Positions 11,201-23,000 of a stretch of 64,000 bases of DNA are shown here, one piece after another; position 1 is the stretch's first letter, and each line of letters begins with the position of its first letter. Made by a program: the position numbers and the translations under genes. This stretch comes from Micropterus salmoides (Eukaryota > Chordata > Actinopteri > Centrarchiformes > Centrarchidae): the NCBI RefSeq assembly GCF_014851395.1, contig NW_024044681.1, forward strand, positions 4,594,933 through 4,658,932. The letters are read 5' to 3'. Below the pieces are notes generated by a model. The model worked only from the letters and a program-made list of their open reading frames with translations. It was not told where the DNA came from and did no database searches.

Positions 11201-14200
11201 CCTTTATTTACCTGTCCCACTTCTGGTGTTCACCTTTATTTACCTGTCTCACCTGTGGTGTTCACCTTTATTTACCTGTCTCACTTCTGGTGTTCACCTT
11301 TATTTACCTGTCTCACCTGTGGTGTTCAACTTTATTTACCTGTCTCACCTGTGGTGTTCACATTATTTACCTGGCTCAACTTTGGTGTTCACCTTTATTT
11401 ACCTGTCCCACTTCTGGTGTTCACCTTTATTTACCTGTCTCACCTGTGGTGTTCACATTTATTTACCTGGCTCAACTTGGTGTTCACCTTTATTTACCTG
11501 TCCCACTTCTGGTGTTCACCTTTATTTACCTGTCTCACCTGTGGTGTTCACCTTTATTTACCTGTCTCACTTCTGGTGTTCACCTTTATTTACCTGTCTC
11601 ACCTGTGGTGTTCAACTTTATTTACCTGTCTCACCTGTGGTGTTCACATTTATTTACCTGGCTCAACTTTGGTGTTCACCTTTATTTACCTGTCCACTTC
11701 TGGTGTTCACCTTTATTTACCTGTCTCACCTGTGGTGTTCACCTTTATTTACCTGTCTCACTTCTGGTGTTCACCTTTATTTACCTGTCTCACCTGTGGT
11801 GTTCAACTTTATTACCTGTCTCACCTGTGGTGTTCACATTTATTTACCTGGCTCAACTTTGGTGTTCACCTTTATTTACCTGTCTCACTTCTGGTGTTCA
11901 CCTTTATTTACCTGTCTCACCTGTGGTGTTCAACTTTATTTACCTGTCTCACCTGTGGTGTTCACATTTATTTACCTGGCTCAACTTTGGTGTTCACCTT
12001 TATTTACCTGTCCACTTCTGTGTTCACCTTTATTTATCTGTCTCACCTGTGGTGTTCACCTTTATTTACCTGTCCCACTTCTGGTGTTCACCTTTATTTA
12101 CCTGTCTCACCTGTGGTGTTCAACTTTATTTATCTGTCTCACCTGTGGTGTTCACATTTATTTACCTGGCTCAACTTTGGTGTTCACCTTTATTTACCTG
12201 TCCCACTTCTGGTGTTCACCTTTATTTACCTGTCTCACCTGTGGTGTTCAACTTTATTTATCTGTCTCACCTGTGGTGTTCACCTTTATTTACCTGTCTC
12301 ACTTCTGGTGTTCACCTTTATTTACCTGTCTCACCTCTGGTGTTCACCTTTATTTACCTGTCCCACTTCTGGTGTTCACATTTATTTACCTGGCTCAACT
12401 TTGGTGTTCACCTTTATCTGTCTCACCTGTGGTGTGCACCTTTATTTACCTGTCTCACCTGTGGTGTTCACATTTATTTACCTGGCTCAACTTTGGTGTT
12501 CACCTTTATTTACCTGTCCCACTTCTGGTGTTCACCTTTATTTACCTGTCTCACCTGTGGTGTTCAACTTTATTTATCTGTCTCACCTGTGGTGTTCACC
12601 TTTACCTGTCTCACTTCTGGTGTTCACCTTTATTTACCTGTCCCACTTCTGGTGTTCACCTTTATTTACCTGTCCACTTCTGGTGTTCACATTTATTTAC
12701 CTGGCTCAACTTTGGTGTTCACCTTTATCTGTCTCACCTGTGGTGTTCACATTTATTTACCTGGCTCAACTTTGGTGTTCACCTTTATCTGTCTCACCTG
12801 TGGTGTGCACCTTTATTTACCTGTCTCACCTGTGGTGTGCACCTTTATTTACCTGTCTCACCTGTGGTGTGCTGAGGGAAACACGGTGGGTGGAGCCTCC
12901 AGATGTTTTTTCTCTTGTTATGCTGTGATGTCATCATGTTTGAGTATTTATAAAAAACATAATGAAGATTGAGATCATCACTTCCTGCGGCGTGTCAGCC
13001 GATTAAAATTCGGTTCTTCTGTTTCCTCAGAATACAACCTTTATCTGTCTCACCTGTGGTGTTCACCTTTATTTACCTGTCTCACCTGTGGTGTTCACCT
13101 TTATTTACCTGTCCCACTTCTGGTGTTCACCTTTATTTACCTGTCCCACTTCTGGTGTTCACCTTTATTTACCTGTCTCACCTGTGGTGTTCACCTTTAT
13201 TTACCTGTCTCACTTCTGGTGTTCACCTTTATTTACCTGTCTCACCTGTGGTGTTCAACTTTATTTACCTGTCTCACCTGTGGTGTTCACATTTATTTAC
13301 CTGGCTCAACTTTGGTGTTCACCTTTATTTACCTGTCCCACTTCTGGTGTTCACCTTTATTTACCTGTCTCACCTGTGGTGTTCACCTTTATTTACCTGT
13401 CTCACTTCTGGTGTTCACCTTTATTTACCTGTCTCACCTGTGGTGTTCAACTTTATTTACCTGTCTCACCTGTGGTGTTCACATTTATTTACCTGGCTCA
13501 ACTTTGGTGTTCACCTTTATTTACCTGTCCCACTTCTGGTGTTCACCTTTATTTACCTGTCTCACCTGTGGTGTTCACCTTTATTTACCTGTCTCACTTC
13601 TGGTGTTCACCTTTATTTACCTGTCTCACCTGTGGTGTTCAACTTTATTTATCTGTCTCACCTGTGGTGTTCACCTTTATTTACCTGTCTCACTTCTGGT
13701 GTTCACCTTTATTTACCTGTCCCACTTCTGGTGTTCACCTTTATTTACCTGTCTCACCTGTGGTGTTCACCTTTATTTACCTGTCTCACTTCTGGTGTTC
13801 ACCTTTATTTACCTGTCTCACCTGTGGTGTTCAACTTTATTTACCTGTCTCACCTGTGGTGTTCACATTTATTTACCTGGCTCAACTTTGGTGTTCACCT
13901 TTATCGTTCTCACCTGTGGTGTTCACCTTTATTTACCTGTCTCACCTGTGGTGTTCACCTTTATTTACCTGTCTCACTTCTGGTGTTCACCTTTATTTAC
14001 CTGTCTCACCTGTGGTGTTCAACTTTATTTACCTGTCTCACCTGTGGTGTTCACATTTATTTACCTGGCTCAACTTTGGTGTTCACCTTTATTTACCTGT
14101 CCCACTTCTGGTGTTCACCTTTATTTACCTGTCTCACCTGTGGTGTTCACCTTTATTTACCTGTCTCACTTCTGGTGTTCACCTTTATTTACCTGTCCCA

Positions 14201-15347
14201 CTTCTGGTGTTCACCTTTATTTACCTGTCCCACTTCTGGTGTTCACATTTATTTACCTGGCTCAACTTTGGTGTTCACCTTTATCTGTCTCACCTGTGGT
14301 GTGCACCTTTATTTACCTGGCTCACCTGTGGTGTGCACCTTTATTTACCTGGCTCACCTGTGGTGTGCACCTTTATTTACCTGGCTCAACTTTGGTGTTC
14401 ACCTTTATCTGTCTCACCTGTGGTGTTCACATTTATTTACCTGGCTCAACTTTGGTGTTCACCTTTATCTGTCTCACCTGTGGTGTGCACCTTTATTTAC
14501 CTGTCTCACCTGTGGTGTGCACCTTTATTTACCTGTCTCACCTGTGGTGTGCTGAGGGAAACACGGTGGGTGGAGCCTCCAGATGTTTTTTTCTCTGTTA
14601 TGCTGTGTGTCATCATGTTTGAGTATTTATAAAAAACATAATGAAGATTGAGATCATCACTTCCTGCGGCGTGTCAGCCGATTAAAATTCGGTTCTTCTG
14701 TTTCCTCAGAATACAACCTTTATCTGTCTCACCTGTGGTGTTCACCTTTATTTACCTGTCCCACTTCTGGTGTTCACCTTTATTTACCTGTCTCACCTGT
14801 GGTGTTCACCTTTATTTACCTGTCTCACTTCTGGTGTTCACCTTTATTTACCTGTCTCACCTGTGGTGTTCACATTTATTTACCTGGCTCACTTTGGTGT
14901 TCACCTTTATTTACCTGTCCCACTTCTGGTGTTCACCTTTATTTACCTGTCTCACCTGTGGTGTTCACCTTTATTTACCTGTCTCACCTGTGGTGTTCAC
15001 ATTTATTTACCTGGCTCAACTTTGGTGTTCACCTTTATTTACCTGTCCCACTTCTGGTGTTCACCTTTATTTACCTGTCTCACCTGTGGTGTTCACCTTT
15101 ATTTACCTGTCTCACCTGTGGTGTTCACTTTATTTATCTGTCTCACCTGTGGTGTTCCCTTTATTTACCTGTCTCACTTCTGGTGTCACCTTTATTTACC
15201 TGTCCCACTTCTGGTGTTCACCTTTATTTACCTGTCTCACCTGTGGTGTTCACCTTTATTTACCTGTCTCACTTCTGGTGTTCACCTTATTTACCTGTCT
15301 CACTGTGGTGTTCAACTTTATTTACCTGTCTCACCTGTGGTGTTCAC
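8281..15347. repeat. 32-bp minisatellite with seven ~170-bp spacers (higher-order satellite)
   Basis: The basic unit is 32 bp, combining TTTATTTACCTGTCTCACC and TGTGGTGTTCACC, with ACTTCTGG, ACATTTATT and GGCTCAACTTTGG variants. Blocks of units at 8431-8722, 8894-9033, 9206-9842, 10018-10462, 10634-12868, 13040-14548 and 14719-15347 are separated by nearly identical spacers at 8723-8893, 9034-9205, 9843-10017, 10463-10633, 12869-13039 and 14549-14718. A founder-like first spacer at 8281-8430 runs into unique DNA on its left. Each spacer contains GTGATGTCATCATG (CRE-like) and ends in a TTTCCTCAG tract. The array runs into a scaffold gap, so its true length is unknown. Open frames of 500-770 codons here are repeat artefacts. 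Confidence 0.95.
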
Positions 15348-15847
15348 NNNNNNNNNNNNNNNNNNNNNNNNNNNNNNNNNNNNNNNNNNNNNNNNNNNNN
15401 NNNNNNNNNNNNNNNNNNNNNNNNNNNNNNNNNNNNNNNNNNNNNNNNNNNNNNNNNNNNNNNNNNNNNNNNNNNNNNNNNNNNNNNNNNNNNNNNNNNN
15501 NNNNNNNNNNNNNNNNNNNNNNNNNNNNNNNNNNNNNNNNNNNNNNNNNNNNNNNNNNNNNNNNNNNNNNNNNNNNNNNNNNNNNNNNNNNNNNNNNNNN
15601 NNNNNNNNNNNNNNNNNNNNNNNNNNNNNNNNNNNNNNNNNNNNNNNNNNNNNNNNNNNNNNNNNNNNNNNNNNNNNNNNNNNNNNNNNNNNNNNNNNNN
15701 NNNNNNNNNNNNNNNNNNNNNNNNNNNNNNNNNNNNNNNNNNNNNNNNNNNNNNNNNNNNNNNNNNNNNNNNNNNNNNNNNNNNNNNNNNNNNNNNNNNN
15801 NNNNNNNNNNNNNNNNNNNNNNNNNNNNNNNNNNNNNNNNNNNNNNN
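15348..15847. other. Scaffold gap (500 N)
   Basis: Exactly 500 undetermined bases, a standard placeholder for a gap of unknown size, lie between the 32-bp array and the LINE. Any open frame spanning it is meaningless. It may hide the missing last exon of lta4h and the LINE 3' end. Confidence 0.99.
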
Positions 15848-18800
15848 ATGTCTGATCCCCCACAGATTACTAGTCAGTGTGTAGAAAGCGTGCTCTACTC
15901 TCAGACGAGCTGCAACCAGACCTTTCAGGCTCCGCACCACATCCGTCCAGCCCTGACCCAACATCTGACTCTTCCTGGTCTTCCAAATTGCTAGCTTAGC
16001 TGTCCCAAATAAATTGATTAGAACCAAAGTCAGTTTTTTTCTTATTGTATATTTTGGTCCAAAGACAAACAGAGGCACAGAGAAATCCTCTCCCAAAGCT
16101 TCCATCCATTCCTCCAGCACTCTAAAAAGACCAACTAGCCGAGGACAACCCACCACTAAGTGCTGAGTGCAGAATGGACAGACCTCCACGGTGCCTGGAT
16201 CCAGGTGAGCTCTGTGTCTGTTCGTAGCTAAAGCTCCATGTCTCATCCTCCACTGAAGGTCCGCCATCCTTTTCTCAACAGGGGGTTTATACAGGACCCT
16301 CCACCCGCCTTTAGGGGTAACGTCTGAAGCAAACACCTCACACCATCTCGACTCCTTGACTCCAGCCAGAGTGTGAAGGTTAAGCACCTTCACACAGCTG
16401 AAGTACAGCTGCTTCTTCCCACAAGAGCTAAAAACACCCAGCACTGGTGTTTGCATGGTGAGAAGAAGTCCACTCTCCTCTCGCCACTCCTCAGCAGCAG
16501 GACAGACGCTCAGAGAGGGAAAAATGTACACACCGTCATCCTTCCATTGGCCAGCATGATTCTTAGCAAAGCCTCTCAGTGGCTCAGAAAGGGACTGCCA
16601 GACTTCCTCCACAATCCTTTTCAGCATTCTGGAGGACCTGATGTTTGTGATGCCACTGAGTGTTTCCATGGATGCTTTTGTGAGGTGGCCCAGTTTAGTA
16701 ATGCCGGCCTCAAACAAATTTAGTCCTTAATGTAGTTGAGGAAAACGTTGCGTTTCTAAGGAAATTGAACAGCGGCTCCTCATAGATCCACATCCCTGGT
16801 CTAGGGTCAGGAGTTTGTGTGACCGTCAGTGGTCCCAGTTCTGCCTCTGAAATTCCTCACTCCCTAGAAAACTCGTAGGCTTTTTATACCCCTTTTTCCC
16901 CACCTAAGGTTCCCAGGAAGACCAGGAGTGCTCCCCACGCACCACTCCACCCCTAAACAAGCTTAATTTTTCCCCCAGTTCACCTTGGCAGAGGAAGCTT
17001 TTCCATACAAGGCCAGGCTTTCTTCTAACTCTTGAATGTCTCCCTGATTGCAAATAAATACATTTACATCATCAGCATATGCTGATACAACAACAGGGGG
17101 CGTCTGAGCCAGCTCTGGCAGACCCCTCAGCCTGCTCCTCAACCTGCAGAGGAGAAGCTCAATGGCAATGCTGTAAAGCTGGCCTGAGATGGAGCAGCCT
17201 TGCCTGATCCCTCTCCTAACTGGCACAGGAACACTCAACCTACCTCCCACCTTCACCACACAACATGCATCACGATACAGCAGCTTTGCCCAAGACAGAA
17301 AACCCTCCCCAACACCAAAAGCCTGTAAGGTAGAAAAAAGAAACTCATGATCCACACGGTCGAAAGCCTTCTCCTGGTCCATAGATATGATACCAACATT
17401 GATGTTATATACTTTGCAAATATCAAACACATCTCTCAACAAGAATAAATTATCAAACATGGACCTTTCTGGTACACGGTATGATTGATCGTCACCAATT
17501 AGAAAGTCAATAACAGTTTGAAGCATAAGACCTTGGAGAGAATCTTATAGTCCGTGCATAAAAGAGCTACTGGTCTCCAGTTCTTTAAAAAGGGCTAAAT
17601 CTCCTTTCTTAGGCAGCAGAGAAAGAACTGCACGCCTACAGGATGCTGGAATTGTCTCTTTTTTTAAAACACCCTTTAAAAACGTCCAGAAGGTCCTGTC
17701 CCATGATGGTCCAGAAGCGTTTAAAAAAGTCTGATGATAAAACATCTATTCCTGGAGCCTTGCCAGACGCCATCTGAGACACAGCAGCAGTCAGTTCATC
17801 AAGAGTTATATCCAAACCCAGAGCCTCCTGATCTCCTGGACCCAGCTGAGGAAACCCCTGGTGAAGCTCCGCAGCAGAGTCCACATCACAGCTGTCTGCC
17901 CTGAACAAGTCTGTATAAAAGTCCACTGCATGCTTCCTCATCTCCGTTGGGTCTGTGGTCACCTTCCATCAGGGAGGCGGAGACACACCATCTGATTTTT
18001 GAAGCAACTGACTTCTCTAAGTTAAAGAAGAAAGTGGTTGGTGCATCTATGTCCTGTAGTCTGGTGAAGTGTGCTCGGACTAAGGCCCCTTTGGCTCTCT
18101 CCTGCAGGAAGGAGTTAAGCTCCTGTTTTTTAGATTGTAAACGATCATTATTTTGCTGATCTGTTCGTAAGGCATTTTCCAAGTCTCTTATCTCACCCTC
18201 TAACTCCTGCACAGCTCTCTTGACGTTTATAGCATCACTGGCTTTGTATTCCTGACAAAACACCCTAATTTGAGCTTTTCCTACCTCCCACAACTGAGTC
18301 AGAGAAAGAAAATCATCTTTCTGAGATCTCCAGTAAGCCCAAAACAATTTTAAATTTTCACAATAATTAAGACCATGTAATAATTTAACATTAAAACGCC
18401 AAAAGGATTTTGGTGAAAGAATCAGCTCCATTAAGACTAAATGATAGTCTGTAAAAAGTACTGGGATGATCTGACAGTTAACTCCAGCAGTAAAGGAAGC
18501 AGGTACATAAAACATGTCTAGTCTAGCTGCACTTACTCTACCATCTGATATTTTGATCCAAGTGTATTTCACCCTCCACACATCAACCAAATCAGTTTTT
18601 CTAAATACATGAGACAGGACAGGAGGACTGAATGTGGCTCCTCTCCAGTCCTATCTAAAGTAAAGTCAGTGCAGCAGTTCCAGTCACCACCCATTACAAT
18701 AAACTCTCCTGTACCAATTTAGTCCTTCTTTTATTACTTGAAAAATCTCTTCCCGCTCAGAGCCTTGGTTTGGTGCATATACATTAATAAAAATGAAGCT

Positions 18801-19131
18801 GAAGCCCTCTACTTCAGCTCTCGCCATAAGGCATTTAACTTAGAGGAAAACAAAATGGCGACTCCTGCACTTAGATTTGTCCCATGGCTAAGGACCTGCT
18901 GCCCTCCCCACCAGAAGCCGCAATCTATTTCATTTGTGTTATCACTGTGTGTTTCTGTAAGAAAACTACATCTAATCTTTTCTGTGCGATTACTTCTGTT
19001 ATTAAAGAAGTTTTAAGAGTTTTCCTTAGACCGGTGACGTGCTTCTTCAGACGATAACATTTCTTGCTCTCCAGTAAATCGAGCCCAACAACTCTCTGCA
19101 GTGTGGTGACTGACTGAATAAGTTTATCCAC
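15848..19131 (-). pseudogene. LINE ORF2 remnant: endonuclease, reverse transcriptase, C-terminal domain
   Basis: Pieces in order on the minus strand: about 18590-17886 holds the end of the endonuclease (SAARLDMFYVPASF, later TDYHLVLMEL) and a coiled-coil linker. About 17962-17545 is the N-terminal reverse transcriptase region (QMASGKAPGIDVLSSDFFKRF). About 17526-16963 holds the catalytic core, with MDQEKAFDRVDHEFLF, RRGIRQGCSISG and the YADD box (near 17070-17082). About 16717-15848 is the C-terminal domain, with WRMRHGALATN and a C-x2-C-type cluster (VCPFCTQH). The catalytic aspartates of YADD are intact, but frameshifts separate the pieces. Confidence 0.85.
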
Positions 19132-19150
19132 ATCAGGAATATATTCTGTG

Positions 19151-19860
19151 TCATCCTCGGGCAGCGCCCGCTGTCCCCCTCCCCGCTGTCATCCTCGGGC
19201 AGCGCCCGCTGTCCCCCTCCCCGCTGTCATCCTCGTGTGTGTGGGGACACGCGATCCGCTTGTGACCCACATCTCCACACTCCAAACACTTCATGTTACT
19301 GGAGCTAGCATACACCATGTCCCTGTTCATGTTTAACACAGAATGAGACATCCAGAGTTTGAGTTGGAGAATCCAGAAACATGAACACTTGTCTCCGCAG
19401 AGACTGAACATGCTTCAGCTTGGCGTCCCTACAGCCCAGACTCACCGCCCGGAACCCGCTCGCAAATCTCCCGAAGCGCTTCAGTTCGGTCTGCTGCGCC
19501 TTGTTGGAAATAAACGGGGGGACTCCAGACACGGTGATCCGGACCGAAGGCACCGCAAGCTGGAAAAACCTGAACAGACTCGTCATCTAAGACCAGTCAT
19601 GAGCTTACTGACAAACTCTAGATCCTTCAAAAAAACAACCACCGCTTTATTCATGCGTGAGGCACACGAGATGTTTCCTCCCCACCTGCTCTCCTACCGC
19701 CAGCAGCACCTGCTCCACCGTGGTGCTGGGCTGCGGCACCACCCTCACCTCTCCGAGGACGCCATCCCCGTCAAGAAACACGGCTTACTGCCCCCCAAAG
19801 CGCAGCAACGTAGAGTGACAACAACCACAAACAATTATCAAACAATCATACAGTAAACAC
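19151..19860 (-). pseudogene. LINE ORF1 remnant with CCHC zinc knuckle
   Basis: Two overlapping reading frames (19586-19305 and 19411-19151) hold a gag-like protein broken by a frameshift. It ends in a retroviral-type knuckle, CLECGDVGHKRIACPH (C-x2-C-x4-H-x4-C), which binds RNA in Tx1/L1 ORF1 proteins. A 42-bp GC-rich duplication at about 19155-19235 lies just past the knuckle. The N-terminal part (about 19590-19860) is further decayed. Confidence 0.75.
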
Positions 19861-20018
19861 TTAGGAAGGAAACAAAAGAAGTTTGAAATTACTCACAAAC
19901 TCTCAGCCACACTCACCATGCTCTCCACCACCAAACTCCCAGCATGCACTCAGAGAGCTACATAATATACACACAGATGAAACAAAAAGTAAAATGATGC
20001 AAACTGCTGAGGGAGTAC

Positions 20019-23000
20019 CTGAAGAGCGGTCTGGTGAACTTCATCCTGCCCTGCTCGGTCGCCATCTTCAGCGCCAGGGGAACCGCTTCCTCCCACCTGG
20101 ACCGAACACACAACCTGAGCCACCTGGAGGGAGAACCGCCAATCATCAGGGAGCTTCCAGGTAGGAGGAGGGGCTTAAAAAGGACATGATGTAGGAGTCT
20201 TACCTGAAGCGGATCTCTGAGTTCATAAAGGCGTTGAGGTCATAAACCTCCTGCATCTTCTTCACGTGAGTCAGAGGGAGAGGATCCTGAAAGAACGGAC
20301 AGAAGTAGATGCTGCTTAAGTGAGGAGGACTGTGGTGAGCTGAGGAGGACTGTGGTGAGCTGAGGTGTGGGTGAAGTGGTTTACCTCCTGAAGCAGGAGG
20401 GACAGGAACTCGATGAGCTGGTGGGACGACAGCGTCTTCACATCGGACTCTTTAAAGCTGCTCAGGTCCTGGTCTTTGGCCTGAAGGTGGGCAGAGGATG
20501 GAGGTTTGACTCGGAACATAAGAAACAATGAAACCAAGCCCGGGTGAGGTCCAGGTCTTACCTTGCTCCACCTCTGGCTCAGAGCGATGCAGGCGTCGGC
20601 CAGCGTGGTGTCGTACCTGAAACACAATGATGAAACATCAGAACAACCGGGTTTAAAGAAAGACTGGGGGGCCTGACGGGATCCACTCACTGAGGTTTGA
20701 CGGGAGGCATCCCAGGAGTGAACATCCAGGCGTTCCAGTCCACCTTGTTCAGGATGTCCACCTGAGGAAGATACAGCTCAGCGTTACCTACAAATCTGCT
20801 GCAGGATGTTAAGAACCACCAAAACCGGAAACAAAAAAAAACAACCTTTCTTCTGATCATGCGGGTCACTTTCAGGCCGAGGTCAAGTTCACACTTAAAC
20901 CACATTTAAACCATCCAAGAAATCATCAGCTTCATAATGAATGTGTCCACGAACGCCCCGCACACATGAGCACATCGCAGTCCACGAACGAGCCAGGTGT
21001 GTCTCACCTTGTCTTTAAAGTAGGTGAACAGGTAGTTCTTCCACTCGTCCGTCGTGACGCTGCTGTAGGCAAACAGCTGGATGTACGACTTCACAAAACC
21101 CATGAACACCTCTGAAGAAGACACAGCAACAGGTGAATCAGTACTTTCACGGTCAGACTATCTGTGATGTGTCCAGGTGTGCGCGGGTCTTACCTGGGCC
21201 TCCCATCAGCTCCTCCAGATGGTACAGCAAAGCAAAGCCTTTCTCGTAGGGCACAGAGGAGAAGGCGTCGTCGGGGTCGACGTCCTGCAGGCTGGGGACC
21301 AGGTTGGTCAGAGGGTTGTTGGCTCCAAAGGTGTTCACCTGAGTGATGACACCGACAGGGAAGAAACAATCTACTGAGATCAATCGGTTCAAACTGTAAA
21401 CCCAATCAGAAAACAAACACGTGACCCCAGACAGGGATCAGGTCCTCACCGAGTCCTGCAGCTCCTTCCAGCCCCCCATGGCTTTAAACTGTCGGAACTG
21501 TTCACTGTCCATACACCTGCCAATCATCCTCTCCAGGTACACCGTGTGACCTTCGTTCAGCCTGAAGACAACAACAGGAAGCAGTCATCACAACGCTGTC
21601 TTCCTGCTCTGATCACATGATCGATCCGTTGATGAAACGAACGGTAACTGAAAAACGAGTCTTTCTGCCAAATATTAAATCACAATAATAAATCAGCGGT
21701 TCACCAGAAGTGCTCCCAGGTCTTATTGGTCACCAGATTACCCGTCCAGCTGTGGGAGATCTCATGAGCGATCACCTGACAGGAAGAACAACACCTGAAC
21801 AGGTGAACACTTATAAACACACACCAACGACTGAACAGGTGAACAGTGACGGGTGTGTACTCACGTTGGACAGAGATTTGTCTCCCGCCTGTAACGACAG
21901 AGACTCACAGTCAACAGTAATCAGTTTTTACCGCAAGTCAAACTTTCAGATCTTCTAGATTTAGGCCACAAAGTGAAAAGGTTTGATTCTTGATGATCAC
22001 AGCTCACGGAAATCAAAAATCCAGAATATCACAATGTTTCGTCCAGAAATGTGGACCTCCTGAAAACAGCTGGGCGGGGCTCCTTCTGCATCAGACCATC
22101 GGCCTGCTGAGCTGTTATGAAGCCTGCAGGTCCTTTAACGAGACCTTCAGCCCGTCTCGAGTCCCTCAGAGTGTCTATGGGGTTCAGGTCAGGTGAGCTG
22201 GTGGATCTTGATGACTCCAGCCTCAGTCCACTCCTTGTGAAGCTCCACCAAGTTCTTGAACCTGCTTTGCCTGACAGTCCTCTGCAGGCTGCTTGTCACC
22301 TTGTCCTGCCACACTTTCACCTTCCAGTCCCCATGAACATTACTGATCCAGGACTTGCAAGAGCCAGCCCTTTCAGCAGGGACCTGCTAAGGCTCCTGGT
22401 GGACCGGGTCACTGACTTCTGGACAACTGAACCAGACTGATATATTTTGACAAATGAATTTTTGATTTCCATGAGCTGTAAGAAGTAATCATCAAGATTA
22501 AAAAAGATTTCACTTGATGTGGAATTAATCTTAAACATCAGAACGGTTCTCTTTTTAAATTAAATTACAGAAAAACAAACTTTCACAAAATTCTAATTTT
22601 GTGTCTGTCTGTCTCTGTCTGCATGTCTGTCTGTCTGTCTCTGTCTGCATGTCTGTCTGTCTGTCTGTCTCTGTCTGCATGTCTGTCTGCATGTCTGTCT
22701 CTGTCTGCATGTCTGTCTGTCTGTCTGTCTCTGTCTGCATGTCTGTCTGTCTGTCTCTGTCTGTCTGTCTCTGTCTGCATGTCTGTCTGTCTGTCTGTCT
22801 GGCTGTCTCTGTCTGTCTCTGTCTGCATGTCTGCATGTCTGTCTGTGTCTGTCTGTCTCTGTCTGCATGTCTGCATGTCTGTCTGTCTCTGTCTGCATGT
22901 CTGCATGTCTGTCTGTGTCTGTCTGTCTCTGTCTGTCTGTCTCTGTCTGCATGTCTGTCTGTCTCTGTCTGTCTCTGTTTGCATGTCTGTCTGTCTCTGT

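Larger units (their letters stand above)
15848..19860 (-). mobile_element. Degenerate Tx1-clade (L1-like) LINE, minus strand
   Basis: Reading leftward from about 19860, the order is an ORF1 gag-like region with a CCHC knuckle, the end of an apurinic-type endonuclease, a reverse transcriptase, and a long C-terminal domain running into the gap. This is the layout of fish and frog Tx1-clade non-LTR retrotransposons. The element is broken by several frameshifts and stops (for example between 17526 and 17545, and near 17962), so it is not autonomous. It sits 3' of lta4h exon 18 in the same orientation. Confidence 0.88.

Noticed and set aside
8281..15347. CRISPR-like regularly spaced repeats
   Set aside because: The units are contiguous with no unique spacers between them, the long spacers are identical to each other, the host is a vertebrate and there are no cas genes.
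10563..15994. Plus-strand frames of 448-770 codons rich in YLSHLWCS-type repeats
   Set aside because: They are by-products of the 32-bp satellite. All three frames are open equally, and the last ones cross a gap of N.
15344..16717. 457-codon minus frame and other frames through N
   Set aside because: The N-containing part is not sequence. The real part is the LINE C-terminal domain, listed as a pseudogene.
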